Source: Duganella rivi (lineage in GTDB: Bacteria > Pseudomonadota > Gammaproteobacteria > Burkholderiales > Burkholderiaceae_D). From it: a stretch of 64,000 nt of DNA. The stretch's first letter is position 1; the number at the start of each line of letters is the position of its first letter. Location: contig NZ_WWCK01000004.1 in assembly GCF_009857435.1 (NCBI RefSeq), positions 744,001 to 808,000 on the forward strand, written 5' to 3'. A model generated the notes under the pieces. That model saw only the letters and a program-made list of their open reading frames with translations, did no database searches and was not told where the DNA came from. Made by a program: the position numbers and the translations under genes. Shown here piece after piece: positions 24,692-33,270 of the stretch.

Positions 24692-26969
24692 AGCGGGCGC
24701 GCCAGACGGCTTTGGTGGTTTCGGCTGGTGCTGGCTGGCGGGCCGCTTCCTTGCGGGCGCGCGCATCATCCAGCGTGGCGACGACGGTGCCACTTTCTGC
24801 GGCCAGCGCTTCTTCCGCCGCTACTTTGGCCTGCACCGAGACCAGCACTTTCTGCGCTGCGGCCAGGCGGCGGGTTTCCAGTTCCAGCAATTTCTGTTTG
24901 GTCGCGGTCATCGCGGCCGTGGTTTCGGCCACTTTGCGCTGCATCGCCGCGTGCGCTTGCGCGGTTTCCAGCAAGGCTTTCTGTGCGGCGGCCTTGTCGG
25001 CTGCGGCCTGGGCTGCGGCTTGTTCGGCCAATTCACGCTGATGCATCGCTTCAGTTTCAGCCTGCGCTTCATCGGCACGCTGGCGGGCGCTGGCCGCCAC
25101 GGCCTTCTCCGCTTCCAGGCGGCCGGCAATCGCTTGCGACGCGCGTACTTCCGATGCGGTGGTGATGCGCTGCTGCGTCAGCTTCTGGTCGATCAGCGCC
25201 AGCGATTTGCGCTCGGTCTCCACGAAATCACGCTCGGCTTGCAGCAATTCCTCGGCCTTGGCCGCCTTCTCCTGCTCCACGCGGGCACGCTCTGCATGCA
25301 CCACGCCCAGTTCCACGGCGAGGCTGGCTTGCGCCGCCAGCGCTTGCGCAGCGATGGCTTTCTGCTCGGCTTCCGCCGACACCTGCGCCGCCATCACGCG
25401 CGCCGCTTCGGCTTCCTGATTGGCGGCGTCGGCCAGGCGCTGGTCGGCTTCGCGCTGCTGGCGGAAGGCCTCGGTCTGCGCGCGCTCGGCGGCCACGCGT
25501 TGTTGCGCCGCTTCGGTAGCACGCTGCTCGGCTTCCAGTTTTTCTTTCAACGACGCGATGGCTTGCTGCTCGGCGGCCGCACGCGCCTGCTCCGCTTGCA
25601 GCAACGCAGCAGCTTGCTCGGCGCGCTGCGCGGCCACGGCGTTGGCGGCATTCTGCGCTTCCACGTGCTGGGCCAGCGTCGCAACTTCTTCCTGCTCGGC
25701 GGCGTTTTGAGCGGCGACCAGTTCCGCTGCCGCACGCGACAACGCCGCGCGCTCATTCGCCAGATCGGTAGCACGCTGCTGCTCCATGCTGTCGGCGCGG
25801 GCGGCTTCGGCGGCGGCTTGATCGGCGGCCTGGCGCAGCTTGGCTTGCTCCAGCGCTTCGGCTTCCGCTTCCACCTTGGCCAGGGTCGCCATCTCGGCTT
25901 CTTCTTCCACTTGCACGCGGGCCAGCGCCACGGCGCGCAGCTGGTTATCCACTTCGATACGCGCTTCGGTGGCGGCGATGATGCGGGCGTCGGCTTCGCG
26001 GCGCGCCTGCGCGCTGGCGGCAGCCACGGCTTCCATGCGCTCGCGGTGAATCGCCGCGTCACGGATTTCTTTTTCGGTTTGCAGGCGCAGGCGCAGCGAT
26101 TGCGCGGCGCTGCGCTCGGATTCGGCCTTGGCTTGCGCGATCTGCTCGCGCTCCTGCTCAAGGTGCGCCAGCGCGCGGGCTTCTTCAAGTGCGCGCACTT
26201 CGGCGGCGGAACGGTTGAAGGCCGCTTCCAGCGCCACCTGATCGGCGCGCTCGCGCTGCTTGGTCAGTTCCAGCGCTTCGGCCTCGGCCTCGGCCAGTTG
26301 CTGCGCGGTCAGGCGCGCGCCAGCGGCATGACGCTCGCGCTCGCGGGCCAGCGTGGCGACGCGCGCATCGGCAGAAGCGATGCCAACCACCTCTTCCTTG
26401 GCAGCCTGCACCGCGGCGACGCGTTCAGCCGCTTGCAAGCGGGCGTGTTCGGTTTGTGCTTGCAGTTCTGCGGCGGCGCGCGACGCTTGCTCGGCCAGTT
26501 CCGCTTCGGTGGCGATGTGTTCGTGTGCGCGCTTGCGGTTTTCTTCTTCGGCCTTGGCGCGTTCTTCCGCAGCCTTGCGGATTTGATTGTCCGCCTCGGC
26601 GCGGGCGCGCAGCTCGGCGGTTTCCAGCTTGACCGCGTCCAGACGGGCCACGCTGGCCTGCGCAGCGGCGCGCAGCGATTCCAGGCGCTCCTTGTTGGCG
26701 GCAATCGCCTCTTCCGACGCCTGCGCATTTTGCAGCGCCACTGCTGCCGCAGCGGCATCCATTGCGGCACGGTCTTCGGCCAGCGCGCGGGCGCGCGCTT
26801 CGGCGTGCGCGCGGCTCTCGGCGGCGCAAGCGGCCTTGGCTTCGGCTTCCACCCGGGCGATGGCTTCCTGGATCGCTTTCATCTCCATCGCGGCACGCGG
26901 CATCGCGGCCGGTTCCTCTGCATCAAGCAGCGAGACCATCGGGATCGGGAGCAGGTCGGTGTCGTTCAT
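24690..26969 (-). CDS. Large Ala/Glu-rich coiled-coil protein of unknown function (759 aa)
   Basis: After a short non-helical start (about 40 residues) nearly the whole chain is a continuous run of Ala, Glu, Gln and Arg with heptad-like spacing. It is almost free of Pro, Gly and aromatic residues and lacks membrane segments or a signal peptide. Such chains form long coiled coils or filament-like rods; structural, scaffold or TolA-like roles are conceivable. No catalytic motif is visible. ATG 26969 is favoured over the GTG four codons upstream. Long open frames on the opposite strand are a by-product of the biased Ala/Glu codons. The stop codon overlaps the T-run of the palindrome. It has no clear operon partner. 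Confidence 0.8.
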   Translation of the reverse strand: MNDTDLLPIPMVSLLDAEEPAAMPRAAMEMKAIQEAIARVEAEAKAACAAESRAHAEARARALAEDRAAMDAAAAAVALQNAQASEEAIAANKERLESLRAAAQASVARLDAVKLETAELRARAEADNQIRKAAEERAKAEEENRKRAHEHIATEAELAEQASRAAAELQAQTEHARLQAAERVAAVQAAKEEVVGIASADARVATLARERERHAAGARLTAQQLAEAEAEALELTKQRERADQVALEAAFNRSAAEVRALEEARALAHLEQEREQIAQAKAESERSAAQSLRLRLQTEKEIRDAAIHRERMEAVAAASAQARREADARIIAATEARIEVDNQLRAVALARVQVEEEAEMATLAKVEAEAEALEQAKLRQAADQAAAEAARADSMEQQRATDLANERAALSRAAAELVAAQNAAEQEEVATLAQHVEAQNAANAVAAQRAEQAAALLQAEQARAAAEQQAIASLKEKLEAEQRATEAAQQRVAAERAQTEAFRQQREADQRLADAANQEAEAARVMAAQVSAEAEQKAIAAQALAAQASLAVELGVVHAERARVEQEKAAKAEELLQAERDFVETERKSLALIDQKLTQQRITTASEVRASQAIAGRLEAEKAVAASARQRADEAQAETEAMHQRELAEQAAAQAAADKAAAQKALLETAQAHAAMQRKVAETTAAMTATKQKLLELETRRLAAAQKVLVSVQAKVAAEEALAAESGTVVATLDDARARKEAARQPAPAETTKAVWRAR

Positions 26970-27072
26970 GAGAGTTCTCACAGGTGGATTTCTGAGCTCT
27001 CATTATCATGTAGCCCACAAGCAATCCTAACCGTGAGAAGAGGCGGAAAAACCCGCCAATTCTCAGGTTGCT

Positions 27073-27249
27073 TTACTGGCTGTACAGGCAAGCAATCAGC
27101 AGTTGCATGCTGGCACTGAGCGCGATCACCGCGAATACCACATAGCCGGCGCGCAAGGACTTGCGCTGCGCCCGCAGCAAGCGTTGCACTGCAAGCGATT
27201 CTTCGCAGCCGTCGTCGCTGCGCCGTGGATCGAAAGTTTCGTCGTACAT
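27073..27249 (-). CDS. Small membrane protein (58 aa)
   Basis: The frame starts at ATG 27249 with GAGG 9 nt upstream, and ends at TAA 27073-27075. The product MYDETFDPRRSDDGCEESL... has an acidic N-terminal half, a basic stretch (QRLLRAQRKSLRAGY) and one C-terminal membrane helix (about residues 34-55, YVVFAVIALSASMQLLIACLY). The positive-inside rule predicts a cytoplasmic N-terminus. It matches no family I recognise. Good codon use, a ribosome-binding site and a sensible topology support it as real. It is 104 bp upstream of the coiled-coil gene on the same strand and may be in its leader. Confidence 0.6.
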   Translation of the reverse strand: MYDETFDPRRSDDGCEESLAVQRLLRAQRKSLRAGYVVFAVIALSASMQLLIACLYSQ

Positions 27250-27402
27250 CACTGCGTACCTCTTCGTTAAGCCAACTGAAAGCTTAACGCCGGCCGCCTA
27301 AAGGTTTTATAAAGATGCTACGCCGCGCAGTAAATTTATCGTAAATAGCAGCGTCCGCTGAAACGCTGAATTTACGCATTATTGATAAGCCGACCAAGAA
27401 AA

Positions 27403-27432
27403 TTGACACTACTTTTACGGCGAAAACACTAT
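27403..27432 (+). promoter_or_regulatory. Candidate sigma-70 promoter of the 125-aa protein gene
   Basis: A perfect TTGACA lies at 27403-27408, and CACTAT (3/6) follows after 18 bp. The rest of the gap 27250-27480 is A+T-rich and shows no gene. The -10 is weak, so the exact start is uncertain. Confidence 0.4.
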
Positions 27433-27480
27433 CGTACTGTTCGCACGCAGCAAGCCGCTGCGCTGATGAACGGAGAAATT

Positions 27481-27858
27481 ATGTTTGAACTCAACAAAGA
27501 ATACAGCCGCGAAAATATCCACGCCGTGGTTGGCGGCAACAAGGAATCGTTTTTACCTGCACGCCAAGGCAAGATCGTCGCGGCCTGCCTGCGCGCGGAA
27601 TTGAATCCGCTGGCGCCCGAGTACATCGTCTGCAATAGCGGCAGCGCGGCCCGCGCCGCCGGCAGCACGCTGGCGCGCCAAACCGAGGCCATCCCGGTGT
27701 TCTTGCGACAGGATAGCGACCGCTACCGCTTCATCGGCAACTACGCCGTGCAGGAGTCCTACACTGTGCCCGACGAATGCGTGCCCTACATTCAGGGCAC
27801 CGGATTCAGCAAACAGCAGATCTCGCGTGTTCTCAAAATGCGCGCCGTGAAGGCCTAG
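27481..27858 (+). CDS. Conserved protein of unknown function, possibly DUF6697-like (125 aa)
   Basis: ATG 27481 is chosen because GGAGAAATT directly precedes it; an in-frame start at 27382 lies upstream of the promoter-like TTGACA. The product starts FELNKEYSRENIHAVVGGNKESFLP and continues with a compact mixed domain (KIVAACLRAELNPLAPEYIVCNSG, AIPVFLRQDSDRYRFIGNYAVQESY). This arrangement recalls the small domain seen alone or fused to HNH or methyltransferase modules in other bacteria (DUF6697-type), but I am not certain. The C-terminus GFSKQQISRVLKMRAVKA looks like a short helix-turn-helix or basic tail. A hairpin at 27870-27892 follows the stop. Confidence 0.7.
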   Translation: MFELNKEYSRENIHAVVGGNKESFLPARQGKIVAACLRAELNPLAPEYIVCNSGSAARAAGSTLARQTEAIPVFLRQDSDRYRFIGNYAVQESYTVPDECVPYIQGTGFSKQQISRVLKMRAVKA

Positions 27859-27877
27859 CGCTGCATATTCCGCTACC

Positions 27878-28867
27878 TCAAACCGGTAGCGGCGGCTCGT
27901 CCATCAGCGCGACTTGCTCGCGCAGCTCCAGCACGCGGTCTTGCCAATAGCGCTGGGTGTTGAACCACGGGAAGGCGGCTGGGAAGGCCGGGTCGTCCCA
28001 GCGCCGCGCCAGCCATGCCGAGTAGTGGATCAGGCGCAGAGTGCGCAGCGCTTCCACCAAGTGCATCTGGCGCGGGTTGAATTCGCAGAAGTCCTCGTAG
28101 CCGGCCAGGATGTCGCCCATCTGGCGCACTTGCTCCGAGCGTTCGCCGGACAGCATCATCCACAAGTCCTGGATGGCCGGGCCCATGCGCGCATCGTCAA
28201 AGTCGACGAAGTGCGGGCCGGCGTCGGTCCACAGCACGTTGCCGCCGTGGCAGTCACCGTGCAGGCGCAGCGCCGGCAGTTCACCGGCGCGGTCGTAGCA
28301 GCGGCGCACGCCGTCCAGCGCTTGCTGGGCGATACTGGCGTAGGCTTCTTTCAAGTCCAGCGGGATGAAGCCGTTGGATTGCAAGAAGTCGCACGGCTCG
28401 GTGCCGAAGGTGGCGATGTCCAGCGCGGGACGGTGCTGGAACGGCTTTACCGATCCCACCGCGTGGATGCGGGCAATGAAGCGCCCCGTCCATTCCAGCA
28501 CGGCTGGATCGCCCAGCTCGGGCGCGCGGCCGCCGTGGCGGGTGAACACGGCGAAGCGGAAGCCCTGGTAGTGGTGCAGCGTGCGGCCATTCAACGCCAG
28601 TGCAGGCACGACCGGGATTTCAGTGGCGGCCAGTTCGTCGGTGAAGGCGTGTTCTTCGAGAATGGCCTCATCGCTCCAGCGCCCGGGACGATAAAATTTC
28701 ACTACCAGCGGCTTATCGTCTTCGATGCCGACTTGGTACACACGGTTTTCGTAGCTATTCAGCGCCAGCAGGCGGCCGTCGCCGCGCAGTCCGATGCTGT
28801 CGAGGGCGTCGAGCACGCAGTCTGGGCTCAACGCGGAATATGGGTGGGGTGCAGTCATAGCCGCCAT
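27878..28867 (-). CDS. srkA: SrkA/YihE-like serine/threonine protein kinase (329 aa)
   Basis: This is an aminoglycoside-phosphotransferase-fold kinase of the stress response kinase A family. The N-lobe has the conserved LNSYENRVYQVG loop and the catalytic Lys in LVVKFYRPGRWS. The C-lobe has the Brenner motif RLHGDCHGGNVLW and the metal-binding FVDFDDARMGPAIQDLWMML. Length fits the family (about 328 aa). In E. coli SrkA protects against Cpx-related and oxidative stress death. Start is taken at ATG 28867; ATG 28858 is equally possible, and neither has a strong ribosome-binding site. It is divergent from the UPF0149 gene by 55 bp. In E. coli the neighbour is dsbA, which is not the case here. Confidence 0.9.
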   Translation of the reverse strand: MAAMTAPHPYSALSPDCVLDALDSIGLRGDGRLLALNSYENRVYQVGIEDDKPLVVKFYRPGRWSDEAILEEHAFTDELAATEIPVVPALALNGRTLHHYQGFRFAVFTRHGGRAPELGDPAVLEWTGRFIARIHAVGSVKPFQHRPALDIATFGTEPCDFLQSNGFIPLDLKEAYASIAQQALDGVRRCYDRAGELPALRLHGDCHGGNVLWTDAGPHFVDFDDARMGPAIQDLWMMLSGERSEQVRQMGDILAGYEDFCEFNPRQMHLVEALRTLRLIHYSAWLARRWDDPAFPAAFPWFNTQRYWQDRVLELREQVALMDEPPLPV

Positions 28868-28922
28868 TGTACGGGGCGCGGCGTGTATACTGTCGTATTC
28901 CCCGAAATAAAAAGAGCAAAAT

Positions 28923-29615
28923 ATGCAACTCGATCAGCCACTGAGCGACAAAGAATTCGACGAATTGGACAACTTCCTGCTGTCCGATCGCACCCCTGAA
29001 GACGCCATGACCATGGACATGCTCCACGGTTACCTGACCGCTATCGCCATCGGCCCGGAAGCCATCATGCCGGCCGAATGGCTGAAGAAAGTCTGGGGCA
29101 AGGAAGATACCGACGTCCCGAAATTCAAGCACGAGAAAGAAGAGCAGCGCATCATCAACCTGATCATGCGCTTCATGAACGAAGTGCTGGTGACGTTTGA
29201 AGTGGCGCCGAAGGAATTCGAGCCGCTGTTCGTCGAACACGAGCACGAAGGCCAGACCCTGATCAACGCCGAAGCATGGTGCTGGGGCTTCTGGGAAGGC
29301 ATGGAACTGCGTCCGGGTTCGTGGCAGCCGATCTGGGATTCGGAGCAGTCCGCCCTGATGCGTCCTATCTACCTGCTGGGCGCCGACGAAATCGAAGAGG
29401 AAGAACTGGCGCTGGTCGAAGATCCAGTCAAAGCCCACAAGCTGGGCCTGGAACTGGAAGCCAACCTGCCGAACATCTACAAATTCTGGCTGCCGCTGCG
29501 CAAAGCCGGTGTTGAAACCGTCAAGCGCGAAGAACCGAAGGTCGGCCGCAACGACGACTGCCCTTGCGGCAGCGGCAAGAAGTACAAAAAGTGCCACGGC
29601 GCCGAGCCGGAATAA
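28923..29615 (+). CDS. UPF0149/YecA family protein with SEC-C zinc motif (230 aa)
   Basis: The N-terminal 175 residues form the helical UPF0149 (YgfB/YecA) domain, starting [14 protein letters not shown] and including [15 protein letters not shown]. The C-terminus carries a SEC-C metal-binding motif [14 protein letters not shown] (about residues 213-226), the same zinc knuckle found at the end of SecA. Such YecA proteins are thought to associate with the Sec or proteostasis machinery, but the role is not well defined. The gene is acidic and well expressed by codon choice. It stands ahead of mntH on the same strand with 66-72 bp between them. Confidence 0.9.
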   Translation: MQLDQPLSDKEFDELDNFLLSDRTPEDAMTMDMLHGYLTAIAIGPEAIMPAEWLKKVWGKEDTDVPKFKHEKEEQRIINLIMRFMNEVLVTFEVAPKEFEPLFVEHEHEGQTLINAEAWCWGFWEGMELRPGSWQPIWDSEQSALMRPIYLLGADEIEEEELALVEDPVKAHKLGLELEANLPNIYKFWLPLRKAGVETVKREEPKVGRNDDCPCGSGKKYKKCHGAEPE

Positions 29616-29687
29616 GCCCGGCGCAATGACAGAGGGACTTGTCTCTCTTTCTAAAGTAGAATTTAGGCATCTTTTTGCAGGATGCCT

Positions 29688-31016
29688 ATGTTCTCCCTCC
29701 CCTTCAAGCTGCCCACCACGGCCACCGCGCCGTTCTGCCCCTCTGAAGTCGCTGGCACCGTCGCCGTGCCGGAGAGCGATCCGTTCTGGAAGAAAATCCT
29801 GCGCTTTGCCGGCCCCGGCTTGCTGGTTTCGGTCGGCTATATGGATCCGGGCAACTGGGCGACGGCGATTCAAGGCGGCTCGCAGTTTGGCTATCAATTG
29901 CTGTTCGTGGTGGTGCTGTCCAGCCTTGCGGCTATCGTGCTGCAATGCTTGAGCATGCGGCTCGGCATCGTCACCGGCAAGGATTTGGCGGTGCATTGCC
30001 GCGAGCAGTACCCGCCGGTGGTCGGCAAGACGCTGTGGGGCTTTGCCGAGATTTCCATCATCGCCTGCGATTTGGCCGAGGTGCTGGGCTGCGCGCTGGC
30101 GTTCAAGCTGCTGCTGGGCGTGTCGCTGCCGGTCGGCGTGGCGCTGACTGCGCTCGACACCATGATCGTGCTGGGCCTCAAAGGCAAAGGCTTCCGACAA
30201 GTGGAAGCCATCGTGCTGGGCCTGATCCTGACGGTGGCGATCTGCCTGTTCACCGAACTGGTATTCGTCAAGCCGGACTGGAATGCGGTGGCCGCAGGAC
30301 TGGTGCCGTCCCTGAGCGCGCTGTCCTCGCGCGAGCCGCTGTACCTCGCTATCGGCATCCTCGGCGCGACCGTGATGCCGCACAATCTCTACCTGCATTC
30401 GTCCGTAGTGCAAACGCGCGTGGTGGCGAATAACGACCACGCCAAGCGCCAGGCGATTGGCCTGTCGCGCATCGACACCGTGGTCTCGCTGCTGCTGGCC
30501 TTGCTGATTAACGGCTCCATTCTGGTGCTGGCAGCGGCCGCCTTCCACGAGCCCGGCACCGACCGCGTGCTCGACATCGACGAAGCCTACCGCTTGCTGG
30601 AACCGGTGGCCGGCACCGCACTGGCGGCGATTCTGTTTGGCCTCGCGCTGCTGGCCTCTGGCCAAAGCTCGACCTTCACCGGCACCATCGCCGGCCAGGT
30701 CATCATGGAAGGCTTCCTGAAAATGAAGATCCCATGCTGGCAACGGCGCGCCCTCACACGCGGGCTGGCGCTGATCCCGGCCATGATCGGCGTGCTGACC
30801 TTGGGCGAACACTCGGTCGGCAAGCTGCTGGTGCTAAGCCAGGTGGTGCTGAGCATGCAGCTGCCGTTTGCCATGTACCCGCTGATCAGCCTGACCGCGC
30901 AGCGCCGCATCATGGGCAGCCACGTCAATGCGTGGTGGACTACGGCGCTGTCCTGGTTCCTGTTTGCCGTGATCTCCAGCGCCAATGCGTGGCTGGTGTG
31001 GCAAGCCTTCGCATAA
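29688..31016 (+). CDS. mntH: Nramp-family divalent metal (Mn2+/Fe2+) transporter MntH
   Basis: The roughly 442-residue polytopic protein has the Nramp signatures: DPGNWAT in the first membrane helix (Asp and Asn are metal ligands) and MPHNLYLHSS in helix six (Met ligand), plus the transport motif GQSSTFTGTIAGQVIMEGFL. It imports Mn2+ or Fe2+ with protons across the inner membrane. Two ATGs occur six bases apart; 29688 is chosen because AGGA is 5-6 nt upstream, whereas for 29682 it would touch the start codon. The SulP gene follows after 13 bp and is probably cotranscribed. No MntR or Fur site could be defined by eye. Confidence 0.93.
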   Translation: MFSLPFKLPTTATAPFCPSEVAGTVAVPESDPFWKKILRFAGPGLLVSVGYMDPGNWATAIQGGSQFGYQLLFVVVLSSLAAIVLQCLSMRLGIVTGKDLAVHCREQYPPVVGKTLWGFAEISIIACDLAEVLGCALAFKLLLGVSLPVGVALTALDTMIVLGLKGKGFRQVEAIVLGLILTVAICLFTELVFVKPDWNAVAAGLVPSLSALSSREPLYLAIGILGATVMPHNLYLHSSVVQTRVVANNDHAKRQAIGLSRIDTVVSLLLALLINGSILVLAAAAFHEPGTDRVLDIDEAYRLLEPVAGTALAAILFGLALLASGQSSTFTGTIAGQVIMEGFLKMKIPCWQRRALTRGLALIPAMIGVLTLGEHSVGKLLVLSQVVLSMQLPFAMYPLISLTAQRRIMGSHVNAWWTTALSWFLFAVISSANAWLVWQAFA

Positions 31017-31029
31017 GGACGACAACATC

Positions 31030-33216
31030 ATGAACGCCTCCGGTACTCCCGTCACGCTGCTGCCGCCGACAGACCGGAGCGCTCCGCTGCCGGTAAATAT
31101 CGGCGCTGGCTTGCTGTCGGCGGTGGTGATGCTGTGCTACGCGCTCAGCTACGCCGCCCTGATCTTCAGCGGCTCGCTCACGCCCTACCTGCCGGCAGGC
31201 GTACTGGTGACGCTGGTTAGCTGCATCGTGGTGGCGCCGGTGATTGCCATGGGCAGCACCATCCGCTTCATGATCGGCGGGCCGGATGGCAACGCCTCGG
31301 CCATTCTCGCCGGGCTGGCCACCGGCATCGCCGCCGACATGGCGGCCGGCCCCGATCTGCTGGTGACCTTGCTGGCCGCTCTGGCGCTGGCTTCGGTGGT
31401 GAGTGGGTTGCTGCTCTATCTGCTCGGCGCCACGCACGGCAGCGCGGTGATCCAGTTCCTGCCGTTTCCTGTGATTGGCGGCTACCTTGCCGGCACCGGC
31501 TACCTGCTGCTGGCCGGCGCCTTCCGCGTCCTGACCGGCCACGGCTTGCACTGGTCGCAGCTGGACGCCCTGCTCTCGCTGCCGTGGCTGGCATGGCTGC
31601 CGGCGGTAGTGGTGTGCGCCGCGCTGATGATCGGCGCGCGCACGCTCAAGCGCTTTACACTGGTGGTGCCGGTTGGGATCAGCGCCGGCCTGCTGGTGTT
31701 CTTTGCCGGCATGCACTTGAGCGGCATGACGGCGGCGCAGGCGCGCCAGCTCGGACTGCTGTTTGAGGCGGTGCCGCTGTCGGCACTGCAAGCGCCGCTG
31801 ATGCTGCCGCTGGAACAAATCCACTGGCACGTCATCCTCGGCCACGCGCCGGAATTTCTGGCCGTGGTGGCGGTATCGGCCCTCACCATCCTGCTCAACG
31901 CCACCGGCGCCGGCTTGGCCTGCCAGCAAGATCCCAACCTCGACCGCGAAATGCGCGCAGCCGGCGCGGCCAATGTGCTGGGCGGACTGTGCGGCGGCAT
32001 CGTCGGCTACCAGTCGCTGAGCCGCACCATGCTCAATCGCCGTGCCGGTGCCAGCGACCGCAGCAGCGGCATTGCGGCCGCCGTCGGCTGCCTGCTGGTG
32101 GTGGTACTGGCGCCGGGCTTGATCGGCTGGATGCCGAAGTCGGTGCTGGTTGGTTTGCAGCTCTACATCGCCATCGGCTTGATACAAGAGTGGCTGATCA
32201 ACTCCTACCGCAAGCTGGGCCGCGCCGAGTACCTGCTGATTCCCTTGATCGTGCTGGTGATTGCGGTGCATGGCGTGGTGGCCGGCATTGCGCTGGGCAT
32301 CCTGGCGGCGTGCGTGCTGTTCGTGGTCAAGTACGGGCGCGTGAGCGTAATCCGCAGCGAGTTCGACCTGCACGCGCGCAGCTCCAACGTCGAGCGTTCG
32401 ATCGAAGACACGGCGCGGCTGCGCGAACATGGCCGCGCTGTGATCGGCGCCAGCCTGCACGGCTTCCTCTTCTTCGCTACCGCCAACTCCATCCTGAGCC
32501 ATGTGCGCGAGCGCCTGGCCGCCGCCGAAGCGCCGCGCGTCGTGCTGCTGGACTTCCGCCAGATCGACGGCTTGGACGCCTCCACCTCGGTCAGCTTCCT
32601 CAAACTGCGCCAAAGCTGCGACATCGCCGGCGTGCGGCTGGTGCTGACCGCCCTGCCTGCCGACGCGCGCCAACTGCTGGAGCGGGCGGGCCTGTTCAGC
32701 AATACCGTGCTGGACTTCGACAGCCTCGATGCCGGACTGGAATGGGCCGAAGAACAAATCCTCGCCGCCGCCCATCACACTGCGCAAGACAGCGCCCTGG
32801 GCCTGCAAGCGCACTTCACCGCCGACGTGTGGGAGCGGCTGGAGGCGCAACTGGAACAGCGCGAGCTGGCCGCCGGCCAACTGCTGTTCGCCCGTGGCGA
32901 TGCCGGCGATGCCGTCTACATCGTCGAACACGGCCGGGTGACGGTCTCGCTGCCGCTGGCCGATGGCGGCGCACTGCGCCTGCGCTCCTTCGGCGCGGGC
33001 ACCATCGTCGGCGAGATGGCCCTGTACACGCAGAACCCGCGCAGCGCCGACGTCCGCGCCGACGTCCCCACCCGCGTGCGCCGCCTGTCGCTGGCCGCGC
33101 TACAGCGAATGGAACACGAAGACGGCGCCAGCGCCCAGCAATTCCACCGCTTCGTCGTCAACGTCCTCGCCTCCCGCCTCACCGTCGCCAACGAAGCCGT
33201 CCGCGCCGCCTATTGA
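31030..33216 (+). CDS. SulP-family anion transporter fused to STAS and cyclic-nucleotide-binding domains (728 aa)
   Basis: Residues up to about 430 form a SulP (SLC26-like) membrane domain of 10 or more helices with motifs such as PVIGGYLAGTGYLLLAGAF and YQSLSRTMLNRRAGA. A STAS domain follows (about 445-570, with VVLLDFRQIDGLDASTS). The C-terminal 130 residues are a Crp-type cyclic-nucleotide-binding domain (AAGQLLFARGDAGDAVYIVEHG and GAGTIVGEMALYTQNPRSADV, the phosphate-binding cassette). The fusion suggests anion transport gated by cAMP, c-di-GMP or a related ligand. The start is ATG 31030, with AAGGA upstream. It follows mntH after 13 bp. The transported anion (sulfate, bicarbonate, dicarboxylate) is unknown. 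Confidence 0.9.
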   Translation: MNASGTPVTLLPPTDRSAPLPVNIGAGLLSAVVMLCYALSYAALIFSGSLTPYLPAGVLVTLVSCIVVAPVIAMGSTIRFMIGGPDGNASAILAGLATGIAADMAAGPDLLVTLLAALALASVVSGLLLYLLGATHGSAVIQFLPFPVIGGYLAGTGYLLLAGAFRVLTGHGLHWSQLDALLSLPWLAWLPAVVVCAALMIGARTLKRFTLVVPVGISAGLLVFFAGMHLSGMTAAQARQLGLLFEAVPLSALQAPLMLPLEQIHWHVILGHAPEFLAVVAVSALTILLNATGAGLACQQDPNLDREMRAAGAANVLGGLCGGIVGYQSLSRTMLNRRAGASDRSSGIAAAVGCLLVVVLAPGLIGWMPKSVLVGLQLYIAIGLIQEWLINSYRKLGRAEYLLIPLIVLVIAVHGVVAGIALGILAACVLFVVKYGRVSVIRSEFDLHARSSNVERSIEDTARLREHGRAVIGASLHGFLFFATANSILSHVRERLAAAEAPRVVLLDFRQIDGLDASTSVSFLKLRQSCDIAGVRLVLTALPADARQLLERAGLFSNTVLDFDSLDAGLEWAEEQILAAAHHTAQDSALGLQAHFTADVWERLEAQLEQRELAAGQLLFARGDAGDAVYIVEHGRVTVSLPLADGGALRLRSFGAGTIVGEMALYTQNPRSADVRADVPTRVRRLSLAALQRMEHEDGASAQQFHRFVVNVLASRLTVANEAVRAAY

Positions 33217-33270
33217 AGAGAGGCCGATTGCTGGTAAAGTTCTGCCTGTAACGCAACAAAGATTGAGAAG

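Noticed and set aside
24951-27119. 722-codon open frame opposite the coiled-coil gene
   Set aside because: The repetitive Ala/Glu codons leave the complementary strand free of stops. The product is Leu/Arg/Gly-rich nonsense with no start signal.
28755-32931. Two long minus-strand open frames (685 and 663 codons) across the UPF0149, mntH and SulP genes
   Set aside because: Both lie fully opposite genes with clear family motifs, cross gene boundaries and show no ribosome-binding site or domain.
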